Below are positions 33,401 to 44,226 of a stretch of DNA of 64,000 nt, piece by piece (positions within the stretch are counted from its first letter, which is position 1; each line of letters opens with the position of its first letter). Source of the DNA: Saccharopolyspora gloriosae (GTDB lineage: Bacteria; Actinomycetota; Actinomycetes; Mycobacteriales; Pseudonocardiaceae); contig NZ_CP059557.1 of NCBI RefSeq assembly GCF_022828475.1, positions 4,573,470-4,637,469 on the forward strand, read 5' to 3'. The translations under genes were made by a program, and so were the position numbers. The notes under the pieces were generated by a model, which had not been told where the DNA came from, made no database searches, and saw only the letters and a list, made by a program, of their open reading frames with translations.

Positions 33401-36400
33401 GGTCCGCGCGCAGCACCACGGTGTTCACGAAGCAGCCGATCGCGTCGTGCAGCGCGGCGTCGCCCCGGCCCGCGACGGGCGTGCCGATGGGGAGGTCCTC
33501 GCCCGCGCCGTGCCGGTGCAGCAACACCGCGAGTGCGGTGTGCAGGACCATGAAGAGGCTGACGTCGTGGTCGTGGGCCAGCCGGGCCGCCGCCGCGTGC
33601 AGGTCGGCGCCGAACTCGATCTCGACGGTCTCCCCGACGTGCGCGGAGGCGACCGGACGCGGGTGGTCGGTCGGCAGCGCCAGGAGCTCCGGTGCTCCCT
33701 TCAACGTCCGCGTCCAGTGCTCGACCTCGTGATCGGTACCGATTTCCCGTTGCCACAGCGCGAAATCGGCGTACTGCACGGCATCAGTGGTCCACTGTGG
33801 AATTCCGCCGCCGGTTCGTGCGCGGTAGGCGAACGACAGGTCGCGTGTCAGCGGCGCGAACGACCAGCCGTCGGCCGCGATGTGGTGCAGCAGGATCAAC
33901 AGCACGTGCCTGCCGGGCGCCGTGGTGTAGAGGGTGACGCGCAGCGGCGGCTCGGACGCCAGGTCGAAGCGGCGCGCGGAGTCGGCGGCCAGCCGCTGCG
34001 CCAGTTCCGCATCGGGCACCGGGACGTGCTCGAACGACAACGTGTCCGAGTCGAGAACTCGTTGCCATGGCCGGTCTTCCGCTACCGCCACCACGGTGCG
34101 CAGGATCTCGTGCCGGTCCACCACGTCCTGCCACGCCGCCCGCAGCGCGTCCGGGTCCAGCGGACCGCTCAGCCGATGCGCGAACCGCAGGTTGTAGGTG
34201 GCGCCGAACTCGTCGAACCCGCTGATGAACCACAACCGCCGCTGCGCGGGCGACAGCGGAACGCGCTCGGGGCGCCGGCCCGCGCGCAGCACCGGACGGG
34301 ACGCCGAGTCCTGCTCGACGATGCGGCCAGCGAGCGCCGCCACGGTCGGCGCGTCGAACAGCGTGCGGATGTCGAGTTCAACGCCCAGGCCGGAGCGGAT
34401 CCGGTTGATGAGCCGAGTCGCCAGCAGCGAATGCCCGCCACAGTCGAAGAAGCCCTCGTCCACGCCGATGCCCGGCAGGCCCAGCGTCGCGGCGAACGCC
34501 TCGCACAGAAAGCGCTCCGCCGGAGTGCGCGGCGGCCGTCCCGGCGCCCGTCCCGACACCGGGCTCGGCAGCGCCCGCCGGTCCAGTTTCCCGTTGGGGG
34601 TCAACGGGATCTCCTCGATCGCCGACACGAACGACGGCACCATGTGCCGGGGCAGCACGGCCGCCGCGTGGCCGAGCAGCACCTGCGGGTCGACCTCCGC
34701 CGCGAGCACCACGTAGGCCACCAGGCGCGGGCCACCGGCGTCCTCGCGGGCGAGCACCACGGCTCGGGTGACCGAATCGTGCCGCTCCAGCACGTGCTCG
34801 ACCTCGGACGGCTCGATCCGGAATCCGCGCACCTGCACCTGCTGGTCGATGCGCCCCAAGTACTCCAGCGACCCGTCGGGCAGGTATCGGGCCAGGTCGC
34901 CGGAGCGGTACATCCGGGTGCCGGGCGGCCCGAACGGGTCGGCGACGAACCGGCCCGCGGTGAGCCCCGGCCTGCCGAGGTAGCCGTCCGCCACGCCACG
35001 GCCCGCGACGTAGAGCTCACCGGGACAGCCCGGCGGCACCGGGCGCAGCGCGCCGTCGAGCAGGTACAGCCGCAGATCGTCCAGTCCGGAACCGACGACG
35101 CTGCGCGTCTCCGCCGGATCGCGCAGTTCCAGGTAGGTGCTGTGCACGGTCGTCTCGGTGATCCCGTACATGTTGATCACGCGGGGGCCGTGTTCGATTC
35201 GGTCCCGGATGCGCGCCGGGTCCAGCGCCTCGCCCCCCAGCACGACGACGCGCACCGAGTCCGGCTCGGCTCCGGCCTCGACGAGCTGGTAGTACGCCGA
35301 CGGGGTCTGCGCCAGCGCGGTGACCTGTTCGCGGGCCAGCAGTTCCCGGAACTCGCCGGGCGCCCGGCTCACCTCGAACGGCACCACGACCAGCCGCCCG
35401 CCTCGCCCGAGTGCGCCCCACAGCTCCCACACCGACATGTCGAACGCGTAGGAGTGGAACAAGGTGTGCACGTCGGCCGGACCGAACCCGAAGTGCCGGT
35501 CGGTGATCTCCAGCAGCCGGTGCACGTTGTCGTGCGAGACGACCACGCCCTTCGGTGTGCCGGTCGAACCGGAGGTGTAGATGACGTAGGCGGTGTCGCC
35601 CGGCGTGATCGGCACCCCGAGGTCGCCGTCGGCCATCCCGGCCGCGGCCGCCTCGACCGCGTCGTCGTCCAGCACCAGCACGGATACCTCGGCGGGCAGA
35701 GATCCGGCCGAACATCGCAGCGACACCACGAGTTCCGGGGCCGCGTCGGCCAGCGTGGCGCGCAGCCGCTCCGCCGGGTGCTCCGGGTCCAGCGGCAGGT
35801 AGCCGGCGCCGGACTTCAGCACCGCCAGCAGCGCCACCACGAGTTCCGGGCCGCGCGGCAACGCCAGCGCCACCAGCCGCCCCGGCCCCGCTCCCCGTGA
35901 CACCAGCAGCCGCGCCAGCCGGTTCGCCCGCGCGTTGAGCTCGCCGTAGGTCAGCCGCCGCGCCCCGAAGGACACCGCGGGCGCGTCCGGCCGGTCCGCC
36001 GCGTGCCGTTCGAACAGCTCCGGCAGCACTCCGGACCGGTGCTCCGGCGGCGGCGCGGGCGCGCGGTATTCGCCGGGCAGCAGCAGGTCGATCTCGCCCA
36101 GCCGCGCCGCCGGTGCCGCGCTGAGCCGTTCCAGCAGTGCGCCGAGCCGTTCCAGCAGCAGCCGCGCCGCCTGCTCGTCGGCGACGTCCTCGCGGTGGTC
36201 GAGGCGAAAGCCGAGCCGGTCGCCGGGCAGCACGATCAGCGACAGCGGGTAGTGCGTGCCGTCGGACACCCGCAGGTCGGTGATTCGCGGTTCCGGCAGG
36301 TGGCGCTGCGCGTCCTGCCGGTCCGGCGGGTAGTTCTCGAAGACGAGGACGGTGTCGAACAGTTCGCCGTGCCCGGCGATGGCCTGCAGCCGGGTCAGGT

Positions 36401-39188
36401 CGACGTGCTGCTGCTCCAGCACCATGAGCTGCTGTTCACGCAGCGCCGCCAACGCTTCGGCCGCGGTGCGGTTCGGATCGAGGCGCACCCGGACCGGCAC
36501 CGTGTTGATGAGCAGCCCGACGATGTCCTCCACTCCGGGCAGCTCGGCGGGACGTCCGGAGACGGTGGCGCCGAACACCACGTCGTCGCGCCCGGTCATC
36601 GCCCCCAGCAACACGCCCCAGGCCAGTTGCACGAGGGTGTTGAACGTGAGCCCGTGGTTTCGCGCGGCGCGCCGGATCCGTTCGGTCGCGGCGGCGTCGA
36701 GCTCGTGGTGCACCCGCCCGTGCCGCGCGGCCCCGCCGCCGGGCGCGGCCACCAGCGTCGGTTCGTCCACATCGGACAACAACTTGCGCCATGCGGAGTC
36801 GCGCGCGGTCGAGTCCTGTTCGGACATCCATTCCAGGAAAGCCCGGTACGGCACCGGATCCGGCAACGGCTCGGCCGCGTACAGCGCGAACAGATCTCGG
36901 ATCAGGATGGGCATCGACCAGCCGTCGATGAGGATGTGGTGCGTGGTCAGCACGAACACGTGCCGCTCCGGCCCGGTGCGCAGCAGCGCCGCGCGCAGCA
37001 CCGGCGGATCGCCGAGGTCGAATCGGCGGGCGCGGTCGGCGTCGAGGTAGCGGGTCACGTCGGCCTCGGTGGGCGCGTCGACCTCGGTCCAGTCGACGAC
37101 GAACCGGGACGGCCACAATTGCACCGGAGCGCCATCGGTTCCGTGCCGGAATCCGGCGGTGAGCTGCGGATGCCTGCGCAACAACGCGTGCACCGCGCCC
37201 CGCAGCGACGCGGCGTCGAGCGCGCCCGTGAGCTCGAATCCGAACTGCACCAGATACGGATCGGTGCCGTGCCGGTCGAACAGGGAGTGGAACAGCAGCC
37301 CCTGCGCCAGCGGCGGCAGCGGCAGCACCTCGCCGCCGTCGCGTTCGGTGCGATGCCGCGCCTCGGCGGCCAGCTCCGCGAGCACCTCGAACCAGCGCCG
37401 GGCGAGCTCGTCGACCTCGTGTTCCGGCACGAGCTCGCCCGCCCAGGACCAGTTCGCGGTCAGACACGGGCCGTCGGCACCGTCGGTGATCAACGAGTCG
37501 AGTTCGATCGGATGGGCCATCGGCAGGTCGGCGGGCATCGCCGACCCGAGCACCCCCGACCACGGCTGCGGACCCCAATCCTGCTCACCCGGGGCGTCGA
37601 ACCGCCCGAGGTAGTTGAACCCGAGCTGCGGGCGGCTACCGGTGGCCAGGCCCGGCGCGCTCTGCGGGTTCAGGTGGCGCAGCAGTCCGTGGCCGATCCC
37701 GTTGCGCGGCACCGAATCCAACGCGGCGCGGACCCGGTCGATCGGCTCGTCCCACCCGAAGTTCTCGGGGCGCGCACCTCGGAGGTCGAACCGCACGGGG
37801 AACCGGGTGGTGAACCAGCCGACGGTGCGCGACAGGTCGAGTTCCTCGGTGAATTCCTCCCGCCCGTGCCGCTCCACGTCGAGCAGCACCGCGTCGTCCG
37901 CGCCCGGTCGGTCGCTCACCGCCAGCGCGAACGCCGCGAGCAGCAGGGTGTCGACCGGGCAGCCGAACACGGCGGCGGCGTGGTGCACCAGTTCGCCGGT
38001 GACCTCGCCGGACAGCGTCAGCGAGCGGTGCGCGCGGGTGGCCTCCAGGTCGGTCCACGGCGACAGCGGCCGCGAGGTCAGCCGCGAATCGGAGGCCTCG
38101 GCCAATTCCTTCCACAGTGGATACTCGGCCTGCACTTCGGGCTGTTGCGCCCGGTCTCCCAAAGCACGCGCCCATTCTGCGAAGGAGGTGCCGATCGGGT
38201 GCGGTCGAGGTTCACACCCCTCGGCGACGGCACGTCCGGCCTCGCGCAGGTCGTCGAGCAGGATCCGCCAGGACACGCCGTCCACCGCGAGGTGGTGCAC
38301 GGCGAACACCAGCGTTCCCGGCTCCGCACCGGCGTCGAGCCACACCGCCCGCACCACCCGGCCCGCCGCCGGATCCAGGCTTGCCTGCGCCGATCGCACG
38401 TGCTCGGCGGTGAGCTCCCGCAGTTCGACCTCGGTCCGGCCTCGGACGTCCTCGCGGACCAGCTCGCACCCGGCGTCCTCGGCGACCGACAGCGACCACA
38501 ATCCGTCCGTTGTGGATAGTCGTAAGCGCAGCATGTCGTGCTGTGCCACCACGGCGTGCAGCACGCTTCGCACGCGGTCCTCGTCGAACCCGGCAGGCGT
38601 CCGCACCACCGCGCACTGCGCGAAGCCCGCCACCGAGCCGCCCAGCTCCCGGAACCAGTGCATGATCGGCGTCAACGGCAGAAGCCCGCGGTCCGCGGTC
38701 CGTTCGCGGCGGACCGGCGCGGCGGGAGCTCCGGCGTGCTCGGCGAGCTCGGCGACGGTGGGATGCCGGAACACGTCGGCGGTCCCGATCCCGAACCCCG
38801 CCCGTCGTGCCCGGCTGGCGAACTGGATCGCGGTGATGCTGTCGCCGCCGAGCTCGAAGAAGTCCGCGCCCGGCGACACGTCCGCGAGCCCGAGCACCTC
38901 CCCCACCAGCGTCCGCAGCACCTGCTCGGCGTCCGTCGCGGACTCCGGGAGCACCGCTCGGGCAGTCGCTCCCGCGGGCGCGGGCAACGCGGACCGGTCG
39001 AGTTTTCCGTTGCGGGTCAACGGGAACTCGTCCACGAACACGATCTCCGACGGCACCATGAACGCGGGCAGCGCCGCGTCGGCCCGCGCCGCGACCGCGT
39101 CCGCGTCGGGCTCGTCGGCCACCACGTAGCTCACGATGCGCCGCCTGCCGGGACGATCCTCGCGCAGCATCGTCGCGACCTGCCGCAC
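30474..39188 (-). CDS. Non-ribosomal peptide synthetase, C-terminal segment (end of A1, T1-E, C2-A2-T2, C3-A3-T3-TE)
   Basis: This 2904-aa frame begins inside the first adenylation domain and continues, roughly, as: A1 tail (1-65), T1 ([11 protein letters not shown]), epimerase (to ~600; [16 protein letters not shown]), C2 (HHILIDG), A2 (~1075-1560), T2 (FFDCGGHSL), C3 (HHIAADG), A3 (~2110-2560), T3 ([10 protein letters not shown]) and thioesterase (GWSFGG). By-eye specificity codes are DMWAVGMVHK for A2, close to Thr codes, and DMPQVGCVWK for A3, resembling Gly codes (Gln278, Trp331). The GTG at 39188 has no convincing ribosome site. With the preceding frame it would make one protein of about 3,785 residues over 30474-41830. 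It overlaps MbtH. Confidence 0.9.
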   Translation of the reverse strand: MRQVATMLREDRPGRRRIVSYVVADEPDADAVAARADAALPAFMVPSEIVFVDEFPLTRNGKLDRSALPAPAGATARAVLPESATDAEQVLRTLVGEVLGLADVSPGADFFELGGDSITAIQFASRARRAGFGIGTADVFRHPTVAELAEHAGAPAAPVRRERTADRGLLPLTPIMHWFRELGGSVAGFAQCAVVRTPAGFDEDRVRSVLHAVVAQHDMLRLRLSTTDGLWSLSVAEDAGCELVREDVRGRTEVELRELTAEHVRSAQASLDPAAGRVVRAVWLDAGAEPGTLVFAVHHLAVDGVSWRILLDDLREAGRAVAEGCEPRPHPIGTSFAEWARALGDRAQQPEVQAEYPLWKELAEASDSRLTSRPLSPWTDLEATRAHRSLTLSGEVTGELVHHAAAVFGCPVDTLLLAAFALAVSDRPGADDAVLLDVERHGREEFTEELDLSRTVGWFTTRFPVRFDLRGARPENFGWDEPIDRVRAALDSVPRNGIGHGLLRHLNPQSAPGLATGSRPQLGFNYLGRFDAPGEQDWGPQPWSGVLGSAMPADLPMAHPIELDSLITDGADGPCLTANWSWAGELVPEHEVDELARRWFEVLAELAAEARHRTERDGGEVLPLPPLAQGLLFHSLFDRHGTDPYLVQFGFELTGALDAASLRGAVHALLRRHPQLTAGFRHGTDGAPVQLWPSRFVVDWTEVDAPTEADVTRYLDADRARRFDLGDPPVLRAALLRTGPERHVFVLTTHHILIDGWSMPILIRDLFALYAAEPLPDPVPYRAFLEWMSEQDSTARDSAWRKLLSDVDEPTLVAAPGGGAARHGRVHHELDAAATERIRRAARNHGLTFNTLVQLAWGVLLGAMTGRDDVVFGATVSGRPAELPGVEDIVGLLINTVPVRVRLDPNRTAAEALAALREQQLMVLEQQHVDLTRLQAIAGHGELFDTVLVFENYPPDRQDAQRHLPEPRITDLRVSDGTHYPLSLIVLPGDRLGFRLDHREDVADEQAARLLLERLGALLERLSAAPAARLGEIDLLLPGEYRAPAPPPEHRSGVLPELFERHAADRPDAPAVSFGARRLTYGELNARANRLARLLVSRGAGPGRLVALALPRGPELVVALLAVLKSGAGYLPLDPEHPAERLRATLADAAPELVVSLRCSAGSLPAEVSVLVLDDDAVEAAAAGMADGDLGVPITPGDTAYVIYTSGSTGTPKGVVVSHDNVHRLLEITDRHFGFGPADVHTLFHSYAFDMSVWELWGALGRGGRLVVVPFEVSRAPGEFRELLAREQVTALAQTPSAYYQLVEAGAEPDSVRVVVLGGEALDPARIRDRIEHGPRVINMYGITETTVHSTYLELRDPAETRSVVGSGLDDLRLYLLDGALRPVPPGCPGELYVAGRGVADGYLGRPGLTAGRFVADPFGPPGTRMYRSGDLARYLPDGSLEYLGRIDQQVQVRGFRIEPSEVEHVLERHDSVTRAVVLAREDAGGPRLVAYVVLAAEVDPQVLLGHAAAVLPRHMVPSFVSAIEEIPLTPNGKLDRRALPSPVSGRAPGRPPRTPAERFLCEAFAATLGLPGIGVDEGFFDCGGHSLLATRLINRIRSGLGVELDIRTLFDAPTVAALAGRIVEQDSASRPVLRAGRRPERVPLSPAQRRLWFISGFDEFGATYNLRFAHRLSGPLDPDALRAAWQDVVDRHEILRTVVAVAEDRPWQRVLDSDTLSFEHVPVPDAELAQRLAADSARRFDLASEPPLRVTLYTTAPGRHVLLILLHHIAADGWSFAPLTRDLSFAYRARTGGGIPQWTTDAVQYADFALWQREIGTDHEVEHWTRTLKGAPELLALPTDHPRPVASAHVGETVEIEFGADLHAAAARLAHDHDVSLFMVLHTALAVLLHRHGAGEDLPIGTPVAGRGDAALHDAIGCFVNTVVLRADLSGQPTFAELLRRIRSVDLDAFDHQELPFERLVEVLRPPRSLAHHPLFQVMLAFQDTPPTEFDLPGTTVEPLDLHGSSSRMDLLWSLRPGYDERGALAGIGGVLEYDAELFTPATARALIGRLERLLRAAVAEPDRGIGELPVLTETERTRLLGEGTAREVPTGTVHRLFTAQVERAPEATALIHDDRELTYRELAERVGRIAAELTARGAGPGRLVALGLRRGPDLLAAMLAVTATGAAYLPFEPDLPARRATDLLDDARPALIVTHDEAGSLTCANGPGEPASIPAGTAYVIYTSGSTGRPKGVVVPHDSVLNLLCALGERLRLGPGDRVLATAPAGFDMSVPELYLGAVTGAAVVLADRDATRDPALLLDLIDRHRVRAMQATPSLWHTLLAERPRHLHGVRAVIGGEFVPGPLAERLGELGCEVLACYGPTETTVWSAAHPVAGAQPAAVPLGSPLWNTSCRVLDRWLNPVPPGVVGELYLAGRGVATGYLHRTALTAQRFVADPFGPPGTRMYRTGDLASRDVDGVLRFHGRDDDQIKIRGHRVELGEIEAVLTEHPQVRAAGVAVHDHDDQDRRLSGHLVPREVDLTSVRAHLAERLPAHMIPSRLLTTDELPLSRNGKLLRDRLPDPGRADAEPDTAGTASEQAMCAVFAEVLGVERVGRAENFFELGGHSLLAVRLVDRVEAAFGIRPHIRDVFAAGTPAGLERVLGAAEAPAGHLVPFRTGGDAAPVVCVHPLSGLAWLYSGLLAHLDPAHPVYGLQGLGAGGVADLPRDIDAMAERYLAELRSVRPTGPYHLVGWSFGGLVAHAMAVRLGAEAGLLCLIDPPLGGEPAGDDVIDPERIHRVLLTSIGRDHGVEGGFAEVSAALRQEGSALAELTEQDIADLVETSRHNANLMPGHRPGVHGGDTVHIGTQEGADPQRWRAHLNGPFTTYRIDRPHHRLMQPKHVGELGTILRGHLRDHTEHEEDR

Positions 39189-41830
39189 CCCGGGGCGCCG
39201 TGCAGCGCGGCATCGATCTCACCGAGCTCGATGCGGTAGCCGCGCAGCTTCACCTGGCCGTCCGCGCGCCCGGCGAACTCCAGCAGCCCCTCCGCGTTCC
39301 ACCTGGCCAGATCGCCGGTGCGGTACATCCGCTCGCCCGGCGGGCCGGACGGGCAGGCCACGAACCGGTGCGCCGTCGCTCCCGGCGCACCGAAGTACCC
39401 ACGAGCCATCCCCGCGCCCGCCAGGTACACCTCGCCGACGACTCCGGGCGGCACCGGCCGCAGCGCGTCGTCGAGCAGGTGGATCCGCTTGCCGTCGATC
39501 GGCGCCCCGATCGGCACCGTCGCGGATTCCCGTGCCGTCATGGCCGGAACCGGCAGCCGGGTCGCGAACACCGTCGTCTCCGTCGGCCCGTAACCGTTGA
39601 TCACCGTCAGTCCCGGCACCGCGTCCTGCACGCGACGCACGGCGGCGGGCGACACCACGTCGCCGCCGGTCCACACCTGGCGAACTCCGGTCAGGCAAGC
39701 CGGATTCTCCTCGCTGAGCGCGTCGAACAGGCCCGCCGTCAGCCAGAGCCCGGTGACACGGTGCGCGGCGATGGTCTCGGCGAGCACGCCCAGGTCGGCG
39801 GAGTCCGGCGGAGCCAGCACCACCTCACCGCCGGTGAGCAGCGGCACCCACAGCTCCAAGGTCAACGCGTCGAAGGCGTGCGGCGAGTGCAGCAGCACCC
39901 GCCGCGCGCCGCCCTCCGCCCACCACCGGTCGGCGGCCAGCCGCACCAGGTTGTCGTGGGTGATCGCGACGCCTTTCGGGACGCCGGTGGAACCGGACGT
40001 GAACATCACGCAGGCGAGCCGATCCGGCGCCGGTTCCACGGCCGGTGCGGCGGGTGCCGCTCGTCGCGGGTCGGCGAGGTCGAGCACCGGGCCTCGATCC
40101 CGGAACCACGTGGCGAACTCGTCGGTCGCCACATTGGTGACCAGCAGCTCGATCCCTGCGGTGACCGCGATGGTGCGCAGGCGGTCCGCCGCGTCACCCC
40201 GGTGCAGCGGCACGTAGGCCGCGCCCGCCCGGACCACGGCCAGCACCGCCACCACCAGGTCCACGGACCGTTCCACCAGCAGTCCGACCGGTGATTCCAC
40301 GCCCACTCCGGCCGCGACCAGCCGGTCGGCGAGCGCGGCGGAGCGGGCGTCCAGCTCGCGGTAGGTCAGGCGCTGCCCCGTCGCCGCCGAGGACACCGCG
40401 ACCGCCTCGGGCTCGCGACCGACCCGCTGGGCGAACAGCGCGACCGCGTTGTCCGCTCCCGTGGTCGACGGTGCCCCGGAACCCGCCGCGAGCACCTCGG
40501 CCCGCTGCTCGGGCGACACCGTCTCCAGCTGTCCCAACGGGGTGTCCGCCGGTAACTCCGCCAGCTGGCTCAACAACCGCAGGAACCGGTCCCGAGCCGC
40601 CGCGAGCAGGTCCTCGTCGTGGTTGGCGGGGTTCGCGTCGAAGTCGAACCGGAGCTCCCCGTCACCCCGGTCGTAGGCGACCACGGAAAAGTCCTCCGAC
40701 GGCGGGGCCTGCACGTTGTGCACGCTCGCCGAGCAGTCGCCGAATCGCAGGCCGTAGGCGAACTTCTGGATGTTCACCACCGGACCGAACAACACCCGGC
40801 CGTCCTCGGGATAGCCGAGTTCGCGGCGCAACCGCTCGCCCCGGTACCGCTGACGGCGCTGCACCTCGGCGACCTCGGCGGCGACCTGCGCGGTGAACTC
40901 GCCGAGGGTCGCGGCCGGATCTACGCGCAGCCGCAACGGCAGCACGTTCGCCGACATCGACGGCACGGTGCGGCTGAGCTCCGTGGCCCGCCCCGGAACC
41001 GGCAGGCTCAGCACCACGTCGCGGCTGCCCGTCACCGCGTGGGTGTGCAGCGCGGTGGCCGCCACGATCAACCGCGACCAGCGCTGCCCGAGCCGCTGCG
41101 CGGCGGCGCGCAACTCGGCGAACCCGGTCTCGTCCAGGCCGTCGCTCAGACGCAGCGACCGCGCCGAGGCCGCCGCCGGACGCGCCGCCATGCTCAGGAA
41201 TCCGGGACCGTCCGCGAGCCGGTCCAGCCACCACCGCCGGTCCGCGTCGAACTCGGCGGAGCGCCGGTATTCGTTCTCTTCGGACAGCAGCGCGGCCGAC
41301 GCGGACCAGCCGCCGGCGGGCACCGGCTCACCGGAGGCATGGTGCCCGTAAATCTCCGACACGCGCTGGGAGAACAGCGTCATGCCGACACCGTCGAGCG
41401 CGATGTGGTGCACCCACTGGAACAGCAGGTGGCGGTCGTCGGCGATCCGCAGCACCGAGGCGCCGAACAGCGGGCCGGTCGCCAGGTCCACCGGCCGGTC
41501 CAGTTCCGCGCGCATCAGGGCCAGCGCCGCGGCGTGCGGTTCAGGCTCGGCGCGGAGGTCCCGCACGGCGATGTCCGGCTCACCGGTGCGGGGGCGGCGA
41601 CGCGGACGGCCGTCGGCGCCTTCGGCGAACGTCACGTTGATCGCCTCGGCGTCGCGCGCGGCGAGGCGGACGGCCGTCACCAGCGAGTCGACGTTCAGCG
41701 GCCCGGTGATGTCGACGTACTCGCCCCACAAGTACTGCGAGCGCGCTTCGGAGCGGGCCTGCTCGGCGATCCAGATGCCGAGTTCGGCTTCGGACACGGG
41801 CGATTCGACGGAGTTTCCGCCCAGGTTCAT
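39131..41830 (-). CDS. Non-ribosomal peptide synthetase, N-terminal segment (C1 and most of A1)
   Basis: This 899-aa frame starts at ATG 41830 and holds an EntF-like N-terminal condensation domain ([17 protein letters not shown] at 141-147). It then holds adenylation domain A1 up to motif A8 ([27 protein letters not shown]), where it runs off frame and ends without the A10 lysine motif, carrier or epimerase. The missing parts follow at once in the next frame, so the gene appears split by a one-base loss at about 39188-39191. The A1 code reads DALWWGGVF(K), similar to Val codes such as DAFWIGGTFK. A leading C domain suggests an acylated or preloaded first residue. Confidence 0.88.
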   Translation of the reverse strand: MNLGGNSVESPVSEAELGIWIAEQARSEARSQYLWGEYVDITGPLNVDSLVTAVRLAARDAEAINVTFAEGADGRPRRRPRTGEPDIAVRDLRAEPEPHAAALALMRAELDRPVDLATGPLFGASVLRIADDRHLLFQWVHHIALDGVGMTLFSQRVSEIYGHHASGEPVPAGGWSASAALLSEENEYRRSAEFDADRRWWLDRLADGPGFLSMAARPAAASARSLRLSDGLDETGFAELRAAAQRLGQRWSRLIVAATALHTHAVTGSRDVVLSLPVPGRATELSRTVPSMSANVLPLRLRVDPAATLGEFTAQVAAEVAEVQRRQRYRGERLRRELGYPEDGRVLFGPVVNIQKFAYGLRFGDCSASVHNVQAPPSEDFSVVAYDRGDGELRFDFDANPANHDEDLLAAARDRFLRLLSQLAELPADTPLGQLETVSPEQRAEVLAAGSGAPSTTGADNAVALFAQRVGREPEAVAVSSAATGQRLTYRELDARSAALADRLVAAGVGVESPVGLLVERSVDLVVAVLAVVRAGAAYVPLHRGDAADRLRTIAVTAGIELLVTNVATDEFATWFRDRGPVLDLADPRRAAPAAPAVEPAPDRLACVMFTSGSTGVPKGVAITHDNLVRLAADRWWAEGGARRVLLHSPHAFDALTLELWVPLLTGGEVVLAPPDSADLGVLAETIAAHRVTGLWLTAGLFDALSEENPACLTGVRQVWTGGDVVSPAAVRRVQDAVPGLTVINGYGPTETTVFATRLPVPAMTARESATVPIGAPIDGKRIHLLDDALRPVPPGVVGEVYLAGAGMARGYFGAPGATAHRFVACPSGPPGERMYRTGDLARWNAEGLLEFAGRADGQVKLRGYRIELGEIDAALHGAPGCGRSRRCCARIVPAGGAS
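39188..39195. other. Apparent frameshift in the NRPS gene
   Basis: The plus strand reads CCCCGGGG here. One extra C would restore a continuous frame through the A8-A10 region (…HGAPG then [11 protein letters not shown]…). A homopolymer run makes either a sequencing error or a real phase-variable or inactivating deletion possible. Confidence 0.8.
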
Positions 41831-42452
41831 CGGTCATCCTCACCGGCAGTGGTCTGCGCTGTGTCGGCCTCGGATGGCCGCGCCGGTACCGGGGCGGCCC
41901 ACGAGACATCGGCCCCGGACAGCACGGGGCACGATGGCGTTATCGGTGGTTCGGATTCGTTCGATCTCGTCCGGTCAGCGGCGAAGGCGCTGAACCGTGA
42001 CCGCCTGGAAGGCCTTGCGAGCTCTCTTTCCGGGATACCTGAAGAGTTGATCCCGCAGCGACGAAGTCGCTCAGCCGCGACCCGCGAGCACTCGCGGAAT
42101 GTCAGGGCGACGTTCGCCGTATCTCGTCCGGCTGCAGCTCCCGCTCGGTGGGCGGCGATCTTCCTCGCTCACGTGCCGACCCTTGCACGCGCGAAGCGAT
42201 CAGTCGACACAAAGCACCTATTCAGAGCAATTCGGACATCTCACTCAATGCCGGTGCTTACATTCGGGTTGCGCTCCCGCGACACGGACGAGCATTCGAG
42301 GAGCACCGCGCACCGGGCGTGTCGGCGCCCGGGAACCACTGCTCACGGCGCCGCCGACGGCGTGGAACCGAGATCGGCGGCCGGCCTGATGACTTCAGTG
42401 GAGTCGTGCTTCCGGACGCGGCGCGGGCCGCCCGGACCCGCGCCGCCGTCGC
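41831..42452. other. Intergenic region upstream of the NRPS gene
   Basis: It holds the NRPS promoter side (41831-41960), repeat copy E (41971-42077), and about 370 bp with small overlapping ORFs on both strands that show no domain. Nothing else was recognised. Confidence 0.5.
41971..42077 (+). repeat. Dispersed long-hairpin element, copy E (degenerate)
   Basis: It starts with a TCAGCGGC-type hairpin as in copy C and keeps ATCCCGCA at 42050-42057 followed by GCGACGAAGTCGCTCAG, but the GAGGACAG strand and the inner stem are eroded. It is taken as a decayed member. Confidence 0.55.
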
Positions 42453-42725
42453 TCAGTCTCGCTGACGACTCTTCCGTCCGGTGACCGCGTTGTAGATGAC
42501 CAGCACGACGATCGCGCCGATGATCGAACCGATCCAGCCGGTCGGCTGGAAACCCCGGATCCCCACGGTGAGCAGGCCGAAGATCAGCCCGCCGACGACC
42601 GAACCGACGACGCCCAGCACGATCGTCATCAGCAGTCCGATGTCGTCCTTGCCCGGAACGACCGCCCGCGCGATGAACCCCGCGATCAGGCCGAAGACGA
42701 TCCAGCCGAGGATGGTCCACACCAT
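42453..42725 (-). CDS. GlsB/YeaQ/YmgE family stress membrane protein
   Basis: The 90-aa protein has three hydrophobic helices and the family pattern WTILGWIVFGLIAGFIARAVVPG, VLGVVGSVVGGLIFGLL and IGSIIGAIVVLVIYNAV, ending in a basic tail. These 'transglycosylase-associated' proteins are small inner-membrane stress proteins of unknown mechanism. GAAGGAGG lies before ATG 42725. Confidence 0.88.
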   Translation of the reverse strand: MVWTILGWIVFGLIAGFIARAVVPGKDDIGLLMTIVLGVVGSVVGGLIFGLLTVGIRGFQPTGWIGSIIGAIVVLVIYNAVTGRKSRQRD

Positions 42726-42915
42726 CGCTTCCTCCTTCTCTCGGTGCCCCTCCCGATCCAGGACCCTACTGGCCGTAAAGCACATGGCCGAACCGGAATG
42801 CTGCCGCGCCGGGTGAATCCGGCCCCGATCGGAGGTATCCCGCCTCCCTCGCCTGCGCACGCGAACAGGCCTGCGGACCGTTGACAAATTCCGTTGCCGA
42901 TCCTGCAATGGCGGC

Positions 42916-43506
42916 ATGAGCGAACCCTCGTCGCCCGAGCTGGACGCGACGCTGGCGGAGGTGGGGCCGCGGTTGCGCGCGCTGCGCAAGCGCGGCCGCC
43001 TGACCTTGGCCGCGCTGTCGGCGGCGACCGGCATTTCGGTGAGCACGTTGTCGCGCCTCGAATCCGGCAGCCGCCGCCCCAGCCTGGAGCTGCTGCTGCC
43101 ACTGGCCAGGGCGCACCAGGTCCAGCTGGACGAACTGGTCGGCGCCCCCGCGACCGGGGATCCGCGGATCCACCCGAAGCCGGTCGTGCGACACGGCATG
43201 ACCCACATTCCGCTGACCAGGCGCCCCGGCGGCGTGCAGGCGTTCAAGATGATCATCCCCGCCGGGCGCGGCGAACCGGATCCGCAGACGCACGAGGGCT
43301 ACGAGTGGCTGTACGTCCTCAATGGACGGTTGCGCCTGGTGCTCGGCGAACGGGACATGACCTTGCAGGCGGGTGAGGCAGCGGAGTTCGACACCCGCCT
43401 CCCCCACTGGTTCGGCCCCGCCGAGGACCAGGGAACGGTCGAGCTGCCGGTCCTGTTCGGCCCCCAAGGCGAACGAATCCACACCCGAGCGAAACCCCCG
43501 CGATAA
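42916..43506 (+). CDS. XRE-family regulator with C-terminal cupin
   Basis: The 196-aa protein pairs an HTH_3 domain (residues about 17-75; LRALRKRGRLTLAALSAATGISVSTLSRLESGSRRPSLELLLPLARA) with a cupin (GYEWLYVLNGRLRLVLGERDMTLQAGEAAEFDTRLPHWFG). This two-domain family often regulates detoxification or catabolic genes in response to a small ligand. The gene is monocistronic and converges on the AhpD-like gene. Confidence 0.88.
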   Translation: MSEPSSPELDATLAEVGPRLRALRKRGRLTLAALSAATGISVSTLSRLESGSRRPSLELLLPLARAHQVQLDELVGAPATGDPRIHPKPVVRHGMTHIPLTRRPGGVQAFKMIIPAGRGEPDPQTHEGYEWLYVLNGRLRLVLGERDMTLQAGEAAEFDTRLPHWFGPAEDQGTVELPVLFGPQGERIHTRAKPPR

Positions 43507-43523
43507 CCGCGCCGACCACCCCG

Positions 43524-43632
43524 GGTGAATGCCTCCTTTGACCGACCCACCGGTTGAAGGGGCGCCATTCACTCCACCGGCATCATCAGGTGAACGTCCC
43601 CGTTGACCAGGAGCCACGGGGACGTTCACCTG
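43524..43632. repeat. Second dispersed repeat family, copy 2
   Basis: GGTGAATGCC, CCGGTTGAA, GCCATTCACTCCACCGGC and ATCAGGTGAACG follow in the same order as in copy 1 at 26129-26260. Both copies lie between the 3' ends of convergent genes. Confidence 0.6.
43588..43631. terminator. Bidirectional terminator-like hairpin
   Basis: Arms AGGTGAACGTCCCCGT and ACGGGGACGTTCACCT (16 bp, perfect) enclose a 12-nt loop between the XRE and AhpD-like genes. Confidence 0.75.
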
Positions 43633-43647
43633 CCGCGACAAAGAGGC

Positions 43648-44136
43648 TCAATGGGAGCCCGGGGTGTAGTGGCCGGGGACGTTGCGGCTGGTCACCGCGA
43701 AGCGGTTCCAGGCGTTGATCACCGTGATGGCCGCGATGAGATGTGCCAGTTCGGTCTCGTCGAACTGCGCGGCCGCCCGCTCGTACACGTCGTCGGGCAC
43801 GAAGCCGTCGGTGAGCACGGTGACCGCCTCGGTGAGCTCGATCGCCGCGATCTCCTTCGCGGTGTAGAAGTGCCGCGATTCCTCCCACGCCGAGAGCTGC
43901 ACGATGCGCTGCACCGACTCACCGGCGGCCAGCGCGTCCTTGCTGTGCATGTCCAGGCAGAACGCGCAGTGGTTGAGCTGCGAGGCGCGGATCTTCACCA
44001 GCTCCAGCAGGGCCGGGTCGAGGCCCTTTCGCGCCGCCGTGTCCAGCCGGACCATGCTCTTGTACACGTCCGGCGCGAGTTCGAGCAGGTTCAGCCGAGG
44101 GGTGTGTTCGGGTTCGTAGGCGGATTCGTTCGTCAT
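43648..44136 (-). CDS. Carboxymuconolactone decarboxylase family protein (AhpD-like)
   Basis: The 162-aa helical protein has the AhpD/CMD redox motif in KIRASQLNHCAFCLDMHSKDAL (CxxC plus nearby His). Such proteins act as alkylhydroperoxidases or reductants. The C-terminus WNRFAVTSR is typical. It is preceded by an ordinary ATG and lies alone between convergent and divergent neighbours. Confidence 0.88.
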   Translation of the reverse strand: MTNESAYEPEHTPRLNLLELAPDVYKSMVRLDTAARKGLDPALLELVKIRASQLNHCAFCLDMHSKDALAAGESVQRIVQLSAWEESRHFYTAKEIAAIELTEAVTVLTDGFVPDDVYERAAAQFDETELAHLIAAITVINAWNRFAVTSRNVPGHYTPGSH

Positions 44137-44226
44137 GCCCGCAACGCTAGTTCCGCGCTGGACCGCCCACCTGGTCCACTTCCCATCCGATCAGCTGGTC
44201 CAGTCGCCGGTGCGCCGCCCGCGGCT

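Noticed and set aside
39188-39188. GTG as an independent start of the large NRPS frame
   Set aside because: It lies within the A1 domain coding sequence with no ribosome site and would give a protein starting in mid-domain.
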